Positions 52,362 to 61,630 of a stretch of 64,000 nucleotides of DNA are shown here, piece after piece. This stretch comes from Muribaculaceae bacterium. GTDB taxonomy: Bacteria; Bacteroidota; Bacteroidia; Bacteroidales; Muribaculaceae. The stretch covers positions 35,130-99,129 of the forward strand of contig JAFQAS010000002.1 of assembly GCA_017399915.1 (NCBI GenBank), written 5' to 3'. Position numbers and translations under genes: made by a program. Numbering within the stretch: the first letter of the stretch is position 1; each line of letters opens with the position of its first letter. The notes beneath the pieces were generated by a model. It was not told the origin of the DNA, ran no database searches, and worked only from the letters and a program-made list of their open reading frames with translations.

Positions 52362-53783
52362 TTATTTAATGTTAAGTCTTTCGTTTGCCAATTTCTCGGT
52401 TGCACAATAGAATAGTTCCAAAAATTTATCGGCATTCTCTTTTGTCTTTAATTTATTCATGAAATCATTGATTCCTCCAATGAATTTATCGTAACTACCC
52501 GATCCTCCAAAGAATCCTGTGCGCTCTTTCACCCCTTCTACAATTGTAAACGGATTATCACCACAATTCAAATTAAAGGGGCGGAATGGACGTTTGTTAT
52601 ACGCCATTTCATTAAGCCATACAATATATTCTTCAACGAATTTTCTCACCTCTGCGATAAATTCCGTATGGTAAAATCTACTACTTATAAAATCATGCTC
52701 CTTATTTGCGTTAACTTTTTCTGAACTTAATAAGTCAAACTTATCAGAAATAAATTTTGACATTAACACAAATTGAGTCATAGGCTTCATCAATATTCCT
52801 CGGAGACCATAATCAAAAGATGAGAACGACAACGTATCGGTATCGGCAATATCATTTATGCCTAGCTCTTTGTTTACTGTATTATCAACATCATAATCCT
52901 TACAGCTAAAATCAACTACAGCTGTTGCCGCAAGTAGTTCTATAAGATGAGCTTTATTTCTTTGGTTAATACCTCCATCACAATTATCATAACTGTCGGT
53001 TATCGTATCTCCCAAATAATAAAATGCATTAACTTGATTCCCTCCAGCAAGATTCTTCTCGTAATATGCTAATGCCGATTTTGCTTTTGAGATAAACGTA
53101 CCTGAATCTATCGAACTATCAGCATTTGTTTTTAATCTAAAATATGGAAGAATGGTAATCGCCCCAATCTCTGCTTTATTAATCAAAGCATGATTTGGGA
53201 AGTTGGTTCCCGTACGTAACGTTTTCACCAAAAGGGGAAAACCACTAGCTCCGGTTCCTCCAAAAATAGAACTTATAACGAAAATTTTATCACCTTGCTC
53301 AAATGAGTTTGCAAATTGTTCAAATTCTTTTGCCTCTACTATTTGATTTAAAACAACACTACCAATATTGGGATTCCCTTTGAATCCAACACACATGTCT
53401 GAATTTAGGTTAGCATCAGAGAATAACATTTTAATCATCGCCTTATTCTCTCTTGACATTCCGTCAATATTGATAAATTCACTAAAACGAAGATTATTTG
53501 TGTTTTTTATTGGAATGTTAAAATTTGAAATCTGTTTTACCAACCCTTCTCTAAAAAATCTGTTGGGGTTTTCTTCATTAAAATTTAATCCTTTTCTAAT
53601 TGCAATATAGTTATCCATTAAACCTACTGTTCGGGTCATATCTGCATTAGATTTATCAGGATCTATTATGATAGGTATAATCTCGTGTTGACCAAACTCC
53701 ACCCCCGATGCTGCTAACATTGTTACAGCACGAAGCACTCGGCTACCAGTGCCTCCTATTCCAAATATATATAATTTTGACAT
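52362..53783 (-). CDS. Tubulin/FtsZ-like GTPase
   Basis: 473 residues. The N-terminal Rossmann strand and G1 loop (LYIFGIGGTGSRVLRAV, residues 4-20) and the tubulin signature loop SSIFGGTGASGFPLLVKTL (171-189, core GGTGASG) match the tubulin-superfamily nucleotide site, closest to the divergent 'tubulin-like' (Tubulin_2) group rather than FtsZ. The C-terminal half is helical and unfamiliar. There is no TM. It is likely to bind GTP and perhaps form filaments; polymerisation is inference. It lies immediately before the actin-like giant gene. Confidence 0.82.
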   Translation of the reverse strand: MSKLYIFGIGGTGSRVLRAVTMLAASGVEFGQHEIIPIIIDPDKSNADMTRTVGLMDNYIAIRKGLNFNEENPNRFFREGLVKQISNFNIPIKNTNNLRFSEFINIDGMSRENKAMIKMLFSDANLNSDMCVGFKGNPNIGSVVLNQIVEAKEFEQFANSFEQGDKIFVISSIFGGTGASGFPLLVKTLRTGTNFPNHALINKAEIGAITILPYFRLKTNADSSIDSGTFISKAKSALAYYEKNLAGGNQVNAFYYLGDTITDSYDNCDGGINQRNKAHLIELLAATAVVDFSCKDYDVDNTVNKELGINDIADTDTLSFSSFDYGLRGILMKPMTQFVLMSKFISDKFDLLSSEKVNANKEHDFISSRFYHTEFIAEVRKFVEEYIVWLNEMAYNKRPFRPFNLNCGDNPFTIVEGVKERTGFFGGSGSYDKFIGGINDFMNKLKTKENADKFLELFYCATEKLANERLNIK

Positions 53784-53821
53784 ATCTTTTAATCTTTAAT
53801 TTTCAAAATTTAATCAGTAAA

Positions 53822-54262
53822 TTAAAATGGTGAATGGCTACAATTTTTACTCCCCCATTTTACCAAGAGAGATACTATAAAAAATGTAATTACTGAAATT
53901 ATTGCATTTGCTAATCCAAATAACATCACATCTTCAACACCTGCGACTATTGGTTCTGAATCCTCATATAGATTTGGCCAATTTTGATTCATATGTTGAT
54001 GCAACCATTGCCATCCAACAAGAAAATTAATAATGAAATTTATTCCTAAAAATATTGCCCATCCCCACCATAATGACAATTTTGGTTTATTGACAATATA
54101 ATAATATAATACCGCAATAAATAATGAAATACCAATCATTACCAAACCAATTGGTATCAACAAATTGGTGTCAGAAGAATATCCTGATACATAATCACTC
54201 AAAGGCATCCCAAACATATCTTGAAATATGGGGAGATAAATCCAGTTAAAAATTTGATCCAT
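53822..54262 (-). CDS. Small three-helix membrane protein
   Basis: 146 residues with three hydrophobic segments at about 34-55 (LLIPIGLVMIGISLFIAVLYY), 66-83 (WGWAIFLGINFIINFLVG) and 109-134 (GLANAIISVITFFIVSLLV). An N-terminal amphipathic stretch and an acidic loop (NLYEDSEPIVAG) are also seen. No family was recognised. It lies 35 nt after the vWA-like gene and 38 nt before the tubulin-like gene, so it is probably a membrane dock of the system. Confidence 0.72.
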   Translation of the reverse strand: MDQIFNWIYLPIFQDMFGMPLSDYVSGYSSDTNLLIPIGLVMIGISLFIAVLYYYIVNKPKLSLWWGWAIFLGINFIINFLVGWQWLHQHMNQNWPNLYEDSEPIVAGVEDVMLFGLANAIISVITFFIVSLLVKWGSKNCSHSPF

Positions 54263-54297
54263 AATAAAATTGTTTTATGTTATATATTATTTAATTA

Positions 54298-55737
54298 TTA
54301 TTTCTTATCAGATTGTTTTGACTTTGATTCTTTTTTAGAATCTATAGGTCTCTGTTTTTTTGTTTTACCCTTAGAATCATCTGTCGTATAAATACTAAAT
54401 TCGGTTATATAGTTCCCATTAAAATCCTTATACGCTTCCGAAACGCCTTCAAACAAATACTTAAAACCTGTTGTCTTTATGTTTTTAGCATCATTTTTCG
54501 CACCTGAACCATTTATATCTTTAACCCATTGAGGGACAATTTCTTCATCTTTTGTTTTAAGTTTTATAGTGGTTCTTATATTTGGTCTAACATTAGTTAA
54601 TTTTATAGGCATCGTAATTTTTTTTGTTTGATCTTCATACTTAATATCTCCATTAATAATGACATCTCCATCCTTTGCCTTTCTTGTTTCAAATGTGTAA
54701 TTTTCTTTTTTCTTTATCCATGAAATATCGTCAATTAATAAATCACTAAAATCGGCAATAACATCAAATGTTGCAAAATCATCTTTCATATTTAGCATTC
54801 CGTCTGGATTATTTGTTTTAATTTCTATTGAAATGTTCTTTCCAGGGGCGAAAATCGCACTATTTATTGATTCGCTATTCTCGTTATGTTCTTTTAATCT
54901 ATTTAATTTATCATTAAATTTAGATATGCGATCTCTGTTTGCTATAATCCAAATATAATAAGGTCTAACATCGCCATTTAACGCTATTGTTTCTGTAATT
55001 GAGTTCTTCCCATCCTTTGCCATTTCAGGATTTTGTACTTTATAATAATACGACCCAACAAATTTTGAATTGAGCTGAATAATTTGAACCGCTAAATTTG
55101 GGTTGTTTTTTAATGCATTTTGAAACAAATTATATATATCAGTTTTGCATAATGCTAAGTAATTTTCGGGCTGACCATCATATGGATCTAAAATACAGTC
55201 CGAAACGAAAACCGACACATCTTCTCTATTTCGTTTTATTATAGTATCTAGAACTTCCGATAATTTTGAATAATTACGATCTTCGTATGTGATTCCACTT
55301 TTGGGGTTCTTGCTATTTTTTACGTGAGAGATATTCTCCTTATTATATTGAAAATAAGAAGGATTTAAAAACTCATTAAGCAAACTTTCTGTTTGATTAA
55401 GAGTGAAATTTGAATTAAATTCATGAACAGTCCTTCCTATATAATTAAGCTGAATTGTGTCAAAATATCCTGACGAGTTCAATATTGATAGACACCCATT
55501 AATTGCATCTTTAAATCTTCCACTATGATCCATATAACCATTCATGCTTGCCGAGCATTCAAGGTAAAATTTTAAACTAGTTTTACTTTTATCTACACCT
55601 GTGACACTATCTACCGTCTCAGTTTCACTTTGGTTGTCTGGTTTAACATACACATTTTTCTTACCTCCGACTAATAAGCAAATTACTCCAACTGCCAATA
55701 TAACCGATCCGATTATAAGAATCTTTTTTGCATTCAT
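54298..55737 (-). CDS. Membrane-anchored von Willebrand A-like protein
   Basis: 479 residues. An N-terminal TM (6-24) is followed by a short linker and a vWA-like domain. FYLECSASMNGYM (57-69) is a MIDAS-like site with Glu60 in place of Asp (E-x-S-x-S), and VSVFVSDCILDPYDG around Asp180 matches the later vWA acidic loop. SKLSEVLDTIIKRN lies between. The C-terminal ~200 residues form beta-rich domains and a Lys/Ser-rich end. It is the first gene of the eight-gene unit, directly after its promoter. The metal-site substitution makes the vWA call probable rather than certain. Confidence 0.75.
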   Translation of the reverse strand: MNAKKILIIGSVILAVGVICLLVGGKKNVYVKPDNQSETETVDSVTGVDKSKTSLKFYLECSASMNGYMDHSGRFKDAINGCLSILNSSGYFDTIQLNYIGRTVHEFNSNFTLNQTESLLNEFLNPSYFQYNKENISHVKNSKNPKSGITYEDRNYSKLSEVLDTIIKRNREDVSVFVSDCILDPYDGQPENYLALCKTDIYNLFQNALKNNPNLAVQIIQLNSKFVGSYYYKVQNPEMAKDGKNSITETIALNGDVRPYYIWIIANRDRISKFNDKLNRLKEHNENSESINSAIFAPGKNISIEIKTNNPDGMLNMKDDFATFDVIADFSDLLIDDISWIKKKENYTFETRKAKDGDVIINGDIKYEDQTKKITMPIKLTNVRPNIRTTIKLKTKDEEIVPQWVKDINGSGAKNDAKNIKTTGFKYLFEGVSEAYKDFNGNYITEFSIYTTDDSKGKTKKQRPIDSKKESKSKQSDKK

Positions 55738-55794
55738 AATGAATTAATGTATTTAAATGTATTTTATGTGTTAATTTTTCAATATAAAAGTCCG

Positions 55795-55823
55795 CAAATA
55801 TATATATATATATTTATATGCAA
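55795..55823 (-). promoter_or_regulatory. Promoter of the eight-gene cytoskeleton-like cluster
   Basis: On the minus strand TTG (55823-55821) and TATATTTG (55802-55795) are spaced by 18 nt, about 57 nt upstream of the first start codon. Just upstream, TTTTTTGACAGTTT occurs twice (about 55837-55862). Confidence 0.6.
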
Positions 55824-55870
55824 CTTTTTATATATGTTTTTTGACAGTTTTTTTTGACAGTTTGTTAAAA

Positions 55871-55906
55871 AAACAACCCTAATAATCAATTTTATTAGGG
55901 TTGTTT
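55871..55906 (-). terminator. Terminator of the glycan/ruvB operon
   Basis: AAACAACCCTAATAA pairs with TTATTAGGGTTGTTT around a 6-nt loop. On the minus strand it ends in a T-run just after the GT4 gene. Confidence 0.85.
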
Positions 55907-55929
55907 GAGCTTTTTTGAATTGTCACTTT

Positions 55930-57180
55930 TTACTCCTTCAACAATCGATTGAATAAGTCGATATATTTTTTTGCGATTACATCGGAGGCAAATTTTTCTT
56001 TGACTGAGTTGTGTAGCATCTCACGATCGGGCGAGGTTTCGATTGCCCAAGCAATACCTTCGGCTATGCTTTGCGGAGATTTGTATTCGGCAATAAATCC
56101 TGTTACTTTATGGTCGATTATATCGGCTTGACCACCTTTTCCAAACGATACCGGTACACAACCGGCAGCCTGCCCTTCGATTAATGTGCCGGGTAATGTT
56201 TCATACAACGATGTGGAGATAACAACTTGGGCCGATGCATATAATTGACGTATCGCTTTAGGGTCGTTTATTCTACCCAAATGTCGATAGCTCATTTTGA
56301 TGTTTTCCAACAACGATGCATCTCGTATATCTCCAAAAAACACCGCTCCGCTTTTTTCGGCCAACTGAGGATAGTTTTTATGAAACTCATTTAATGCCTC
56401 AACCGCATATTCAAAGCCCTTAATAGGGTCATCTAATCGGGCTGCCCCCATCAATATCAAGTGTTTATTGTAGTCAATATCAAAGCCTTGTACAGGTGAT
56501 GACGGTTTTGTTTTATAAAACTCTATTGGAAATGCATTATGAATCACCTCAACATGCTGATTTCCCAACAGGGCACTCTCGGCGCATTTCCCTGCAAGCC
56601 ATGTGCTAACCGGCACAAAGTGAATATTCGAGCTGTTATATAAGCTTTTCTTGCGCAACCAGGTAGAATGCGACAAGTCGTTTTTCACATTTCCTTGCTT
56701 AATAAATTGGCAATTGCCACAGTCTTCTTTATATCGCTCGCATTCGAGAGCATGGTGACATATTCCGGTGAGACACCACATATCGTGCATTGTCCACACT
56801 ATCGGCTTCCCTAATCGAATCAAATCTTCAAGACCGGCAAGCGACAACATTCCTTGATTAATCCAGTTAATCACTATCACATCGGCATCTTTAACCAATG
56901 GATGCGATGCTAATGATACACCATGTGAAGCTGTTGACACCTTAAAAAGATTGGGCTTTGAAAAACCGTTGCGCAAAAAGATATTAAGCCGCTCCAATAA
57001 AAACGCCACATTGCGTCGAGTACGGCTACACACTTGTGTCACCGCCTCATTGTCGCTCGATTTCATCAGCACCAATAATCTCACGTCGACTCCTTGCTGT
57101 TGCAAAGCCTGCATAAGGCGGAATGTTACCACCGAGGCTCCACCCAATGTGTCGCTATGGTTTAGCAGCGTTACCTTCAT
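55930..57180 (-). CDS. GT4-type glycosyltransferase
   Basis: 416 residues from MKVTLLNHSDTLGGASVVTF (ATG at 57180; an in-frame ATG at 57279 lies inside the flippase gene). It is GT-B fold: an N-terminal acceptor domain, then LILMGAARLDDPIKGFEY and SLYETLPGTLIEGQAAGCVPV, whose Glu pair is the usual nucleotide-sugar binding E-x7-E region. It probably adds a sugar in surface-glycan or LPS assembly. The start overlaps the flippase stop by 4 nt, which supports a shared role. Confidence 0.9.
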   Translation of the reverse strand: MKVTLLNHSDTLGGASVVTFRLMQALQQQGVDVRLLVLMKSSDNEAVTQVCSRTRRNVAFLLERLNIFLRNGFSKPNLFKVSTASHGVSLASHPLVKDADVIVINWINQGMLSLAGLEDLIRLGKPIVWTMHDMWCLTGICHHALECERYKEDCGNCQFIKQGNVKNDLSHSTWLRKKSLYNSSNIHFVPVSTWLAGKCAESALLGNQHVEVIHNAFPIEFYKTKPSSPVQGFDIDYNKHLILMGAARLDDPIKGFEYAVEALNEFHKNYPQLAEKSGAVFFGDIRDASLLENIKMSYRHLGRINDPKAIRQLYASAQVVISTSLYETLPGTLIEGQAAGCVPVSFGKGGQADIIDHKVTGFIAEYKSPQSIAEGIAWAIETSPDREMLHNSVKEKFASDVIAKKYIDLFNRLLKE

Positions 57181-58661
57181 CGTTTTAGTTTTTTGAGATT
57201 TAAATGTATTTTCTCGCGCTTTATCACTATAACAACGTATGAGATGAGTAGAATTGTTCGAATTAAAATATTCAACCAAGCATAAGGTGTTTCCACCAAC
57301 AATGAAATGCCAAACAATACTGCTGTAATAAGCACATACGAGAAAATCCTTTTTACCTCATATTCAATAGGATTTACCTTGCGGCCCACGAAATAAGATG
57401 CTATCATCATCGACAAATAACAAGCCAATGCCGCCCATGCGCAAGCTATGTAGCCAAAAGTGGGCACACATGTAGTGATAATCGTTATCATCACCACAAA
57501 GCCTATAAATGTGAATACTATAGCCCAATATGTTTTGTCGATATTTTTATACCATAACGAGAGATTGAACGTAATGCCATAACACAATTCGGCGGCAAGC
57601 AAATATGGCACTACAACCAATCCTTCATAATATTTTGATGAAATGAGCACTTTAAAAATGTCGAGATAGAACATCACTACAAGGAAGATGAGCAACCCAA
57701 ACATCACAAAATATTTCATCGCATCGGCATATTCCTTGTTTTTCGTTGCTTTATCCTCATTCTTTTTGGAGAACATCAACGGCTCATAGGCAAACCTAAA
57801 TGCCTGGATAAACATAATCATCACCATGGCTATTTTATAGTTGGCACCATAAATGCCTAATTGGTGATTGGCTATTTCTTTATTCTCAAACAAAAATGGA
57901 TATATAATCTTATCGATATTTTGGTTCATGATACCGGCCAACCCGGCTATGAGCAACGGCCAAGAGAATTTAAGCATCGTGCGCAATAGTGTTGCATCAA
58001 ATGAGAATTTCTCGGCACAAATCTCGGGCAACAATAACACCAACATCGCTCCGGTGCTAATGATATTTGCCACAAAGATATACCCTATGCCATAAGTAGG
58101 ATCATAGAACCACGAAATAGTGTCGGGCGCAACTTCATACAACCACGGACACAATAGTATAAAGAATAAGTTAAGCCCTATATTCAACCCTATATTTACC
58201 ATCTTGAGGTAAGCAAATCGAATAGGTCGTTGCTTAAATCGAAGATAGGCAAACGGGATAGATATAAACGCATCAATCGCCACTGTAATACCCATCATCA
58301 ACACAAATGACGATTTGCCATCGGCATATCCCATAAGAGAACTGATAGGATCGATAAACATCCACAACAATGCTATAAACAACATTGAAGTAAATCCTAT
58401 TGAGGATAGTATCGATGTATAAACCGAGGCTAAACTATGCTCATTGCGCTTGGCAAAACGGAAAAAGCCCGTTTCCATTCCGTAGGTGAGGAATACCAAT
58501 ACCAATGCAATATAGGCGTAAATGTTGGTTACCACGCCATATTCGGCAGGCACAAATTTTGCTGTATATAATGGCACAAGCAACCAATTGAGAAATCGCC
58601 CAATTATGCTGCTCACTCCATAAATTGCGGTGTCTTTTACTAAACTTTTTATTCCGGCCAT
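57177..58661 (-). CDS. Polysaccharide flippase (Wzx/MOP family)
   Basis: 494 residues with 12-14 hydrophobic segments, starting MAGIKSLVKDTAIYGVSSIIGRFLNWLLVPLYT, the standard opening of this oligosaccharide flippase family. It moves lipid-linked glycans across the inner membrane. Neighbours on the same strand are a GT4 glycosyltransferase (4-nt overlap) and ruvB 12 nt upstream. A glycan precursor for LPS or a surface polymer is the likely cargo. Confidence 0.92.
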   Translation of the reverse strand: MAGIKSLVKDTAIYGVSSIIGRFLNWLLVPLYTAKFVPAEYGVVTNIYAYIALVLVFLTYGMETGFFRFAKRNEHSLASVYTSILSSIGFTSMLFIALLWMFIDPISSLMGYADGKSSFVLMMGITVAIDAFISIPFAYLRFKQRPIRFAYLKMVNIGLNIGLNLFFILLCPWLYEVAPDTISWFYDPTYGIGYIFVANIISTGAMLVLLLPEICAEKFSFDATLLRTMLKFSWPLLIAGLAGIMNQNIDKIIYPFLFENKEIANHQLGIYGANYKIAMVMIMFIQAFRFAYEPLMFSKKNEDKATKNKEYADAMKYFVMFGLLIFLVVMFYLDIFKVLISSKYYEGLVVVPYLLAAELCYGITFNLSLWYKNIDKTYWAIVFTFIGFVVMITIITTCVPTFGYIACAWAALACYLSMMIASYFVGRKVNPIEYEVKRIFSYVLITAVLFGISLLVETPYAWLNILIRTILLISYVVIVIKREKIHLNLKKLKR

Positions 58662-58673
58662 TTCTTTTAAGGA

Positions 58674-59681
58674 TTAAAAAAGAGAACCTGAGTCGATGCG
58701 AGAATGACCTAAATGAGTGTAAGCCAAATCGGTAACCTCGCGACCGCGTGGGGTACGTTTTATAAACCCTTCTTTTATCAAAAATGGTTCATAAACCTCT
58801 TCAATTGTTCCGGGGTCTTCGCCAAGTGCAGTTGCAATGGTCGACAATCCCACCGGGCCACCTTTGAATTTTGTTATTATTGTTGTCAAGATTTTATTAT
58901 CAATCTCATCAAGACCATATCTGTCGATATTCAATGCTTCAAGTGCATATCGGGCGATTTCGGGATCGATTGTGCCGTTACCTTTCACTTGTGCAAAATC
59001 GCGCACACGGCGCAATAGAGCATTGGCAATACGAGGTGTACCACGCGAGCGCATAGCTATCTCGTGGGCGGCCTCTCCCGTACATTTCACTTTGAGCAAT
59101 GCCGCCGAGCGCAAAATGATGCGTTCAAGCACCTCGTGGTCGTAATATTCCAAGTGGCAATTTATGCCAAATCGTGCACGAAGTGGCGCTGTCAACAATC
59201 CGCTACGGGTAGTGGCTCCAATAAGTGTAAATGGCGACAACGTGAGCTGCACGCTACGAGCTCCGGGACCCTTATCAATCATTATATCAATACGATAATC
59301 CTCCATTGCCGAGTAGAGATATTCCTCTACAACAGGGCTCAAACGATGTATCTCGTCGATAAACAACACATCATTTTCTTCGAGCGAGGTGAGAATACCG
59401 GCCAAGTCGCCCGGTTTATCAAGCACCGGACCCGATGTGATTTTCATTCCCACACCAAGTTCGTTGGCGATAATACCCGAAAGAGTGGTTTTCCCAAGCC
59501 CGGGAGGTCCATGGAAAAGTATATGGTCGAGCGATTCGCCACGCATGCGAGCTGCGGTGACAAATATCTTGAGGTTTTCCACGATTTTGTCTTGTCCGCT
59601 AAACGAGTCAAACTCCGACGGACGCAACGCTTTCTCAAAATCGCGATCACCTTCTTTTGCTCTTATATCAAAATCGTCCAT
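58674..59681 (-). CDS. ruvB: Holliday junction branch-migration helicase subunit RuvB
   Basis: 335 residues. It drives branch migration with RuvA and hands junctions to RuvC. It has AAA+ features: Walker A GPPGLGKT (58-65), Walker [10 protein letters not shown] (106-114), sensor-1 region [10 protein letters not shown] and arginine-finger RARFGI. The C-terminal winged helix contains [13 protein letters not shown]. Full length, no changes in key residues. It is the middle gene of a run GT9-ruvB-flippase-GT4. Confidence 0.98.
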   Translation of the reverse strand: MDDFDIRAKEGDRDFEKALRPSEFDSFSGQDKIVENLKIFVTAARMRGESLDHILFHGPPGLGKTTLSGIIANELGVGMKITSGPVLDKPGDLAGILTSLEENDVLFIDEIHRLSPVVEEYLYSAMEDYRIDIMIDKGPGARSVQLTLSPFTLIGATTRSGLLTAPLRARFGINCHLEYYDHEVLERIILRSAALLKVKCTGEAAHEIAMRSRGTPRIANALLRRVRDFAQVKGNGTIDPEIARYALEALNIDRYGLDEIDNKILTTIITKFKGGPVGLSTIATALGEDPGTIEEVYEPFLIKEGFIKRTPRGREVTDLAYTHLGHSRIDSGSLF

Positions 59682-59751
59682 TTTTCGACAATTAATAATT
59701 TAAAATGAAAAATTAAAAATAAAACTCAATCAAACTGTGAATTTTTAATTT

Positions 59752-60834
59752 TTAATCGTGAATTACCAACGAGCGGATTTTGTCGATAACAACCTGCGAA
59801 GGTATGCCGGCAAGACATTGATAATCACCCCTATGACATGGTTTATTTCCGAACACCGAACATGGACGGCATGTCATAGGCAATTGTATCATATTACCCT
59901 CGTTTTGTCGCCACCCTTTGAATCCACAATAGGGGTGAGTAGCTCCCCAAATGCTCACTACGGTAGTGCCCACAAGCGATGCAAGGTGCATATTTGCCGA
60001 GTCCATCGACACCATCACATCAAGATGACTCATTAACGCCATCTCGGCAGGGAATCCATAGCGTTTATCGGCGAGCGACACCACTCGTTCATATTTTTGC
60101 GCCCACGAGCCAAGAATCTCTTGCTCCTCTTTACCTCCTCCAAACAAAAATATCTTGGCATGAACAATTTGTGACAAGTCGGCAATGACTTTTTCCATCA
60201 ATTCAGGTGGATATATTTTACCTTTATGTTTGGCAAAAGGAGCGATACCAATCCAAATATCATCGGCAGCCTTAGGTGCTGTTATCTCGCTAAACATTGA
60301 AGAATCGGCAACTTCACCGCCAAACAATCCATTAAATTGTTCTTGAATTGGCAGCCCTAATCTGAAAAATGTTTCGCGATAACGAGCTATCGATGATGTT
60401 AAAGGCAACATTACCTTATTGCGACGGCGAGTAAGTGCTCGTTTTCCTCCTCGTCCCTTATTGATGCGAGCTGTGGGTATTCTATGCATGTGACACAAGA
60501 GTCGCAACATATGAGTGCGCAACACATCGTGCAAATCTACAAACGCATCAATCGAATACTCCTTGCGCAACTCATTTAAGAGCCGTCGCATTCCCATCAA
60601 TCCTTTGTACTCCTCTTTCACATCAACGCCTATCAACTTTAAATTCTTAGGTGCATTGATGAATATCGAAGTCATCGAAGGGCGAGTGATGAGATAGAAA
60701 TTCACATCGGGGTAGCAACGACAGGCACTATACACCACCGGAATGGTCATTGCCACATCGCCAATGGCCGAAAAGCGTGCGATAAGCACATTTTTCAACC
60801 CTCGCCGATTATTTATTTTATCATTTGTTGCCAT
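59752..60834 (-). CDS. GT9 heptosyltransferase-like glycosyltransferase
   Basis: 360 residues of GT-B fold. NVLIARFSAIGDVAMTIPVV is the N-terminal GT9 signature and MSHLDVMVSMDSANMHLASL the ADP-heptose-binding block, followed by VSIWGATHPYCGFKG. It probably extends the LPS core or lipid A-linked oligosaccharide. CRPCSVFGNKPCHRGDYQCL near the end is a Cys cluster seen in many Bacteroidetes GT9 proteins. The ATG overlaps the upstream DUF4254 gene by 14 nt. Confidence 0.93.
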   Translation of the reverse strand: MATNDKINNRRGLKNVLIARFSAIGDVAMTIPVVYSACRCYPDVNFYLITRPSMTSIFINAPKNLKLIGVDVKEEYKGLMGMRRLLNELRKEYSIDAFVDLHDVLRTHMLRLLCHMHRIPTARINKGRGGKRALTRRRNKVMLPLTSSIARYRETFFRLGLPIQEQFNGLFGGEVADSSMFSEITAPKAADDIWIGIAPFAKHKGKIYPPELMEKVIADLSQIVHAKIFLFGGGKEEQEILGSWAQKYERVVSLADKRYGFPAEMALMSHLDVMVSMDSANMHLASLVGTTVVSIWGATHPYCGFKGWRQNEGNMIQLPMTCRPCSVFGNKPCHRGDYQCLAGIPSQVVIDKIRSLVIHD

Positions 60835-61426
60835 AAAGCACCGGATTAGTTTCCGGATCGTTATACATCTTCATTTGACGATATACCTTCATATATTTGC
60901 GACCGGCTGCGATATCGTCGAGTAATTGGTCGATTGCTGTGGTGAGGTCGACACGTTGCTCAAGGAGCACATCAAGCTTTGCTTGACATTTTGCAATATG
61001 GGCAGGTTCGGCATCGGTGCGACTAACCTCAACTTGCATATGATAGATTTTCAATGCAAGGATTGAAAGACGGTCGAGTGCCCAAGCCGGACTCTCAGTG
61101 TTGATTGTAGCGTCGGCAGCTGGTACAACATCTTTATATTTTTCGCGGAAATAAGTGTCGAGTTCCTCAACCATGTCAGTACGATCTTGATTCGAACGGT
61201 CGATACGGCGTTTCAAAGCCAACGCTGCCACCGGATCAATCTCCGGGTCGCGGATAATATCTTCCAAGTGCCATTGCACGGCATCAATCCAGTTTTTAGC
61301 ATGGAGAGTGTGCTCGATTGAGCCCTCCTCGTAATTATTAACTTCCTTAGCATCAACATCATCAGTCACGTGATATTGTGCTGTGGTTTCATCAAAAATT
61401 TTGTTGCAACTTTCAGCAAAAGTCAT
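60821..61426 (-). CDS. DUF4254 protein
   Basis: 201 residues, helical, starting MTFAESCNKIFDETTAQYHV. It matches the DUF4254 family of Bacteroidetes by its RPDRSNQD-like segment (RIDRSNQDRTDMVEELDTYF) and its length. Function unknown. It overlaps the GT9 gene and shares its transcript, so a link with glycan assembly is plausible. A -7 element is 31 nt upstream. Confidence 0.88.
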   Translation of the reverse strand: MTFAESCNKIFDETTAQYHVTDDVDAKEVNNYEEGSIEHTLHAKNWIDAVQWHLEDIIRDPEIDPVAALALKRRIDRSNQDRTDMVEELDTYFREKYKDVVPAADATINTESPAWALDRLSILALKIYHMQVEVSRTDAEPAHIAKCQAKLDVLLEQRVDLTTAIDQLLDDIAAGRKYMKVYRQMKMYNDPETNPVLYGNK

Positions 61427-61456
61427 AATTATATGCGTTTAAATTATTCTAATCAA

Positions 61457-61464
61457 CAAAGATA
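61457..61464 (-). promoter_or_regulatory. -7 element of the DUF4254-GT9-ruvB operon
   Basis: TATCTTTG on the minus strand, 31 nt before the ATG at 61426. The gap 61427-61630 otherwise holds GAGAGTTGAGAATT-type short repeats and no gene. Confidence 0.45.
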
Positions 61465-61630
61465 AAGAAAATTATTGAGAATTGAGAGTTGAGAGTTGAG
61501 AATTATTATCATTTGAATCATGACAAATTGCAACAAATTGAACTGCAATAATTTATCAAGCCATAATCCTCAACACCTTAATAGACCTTTCAACATAGCG
61601 TCCTTAAGGAGCTTAAAAACCTTAGCGACA

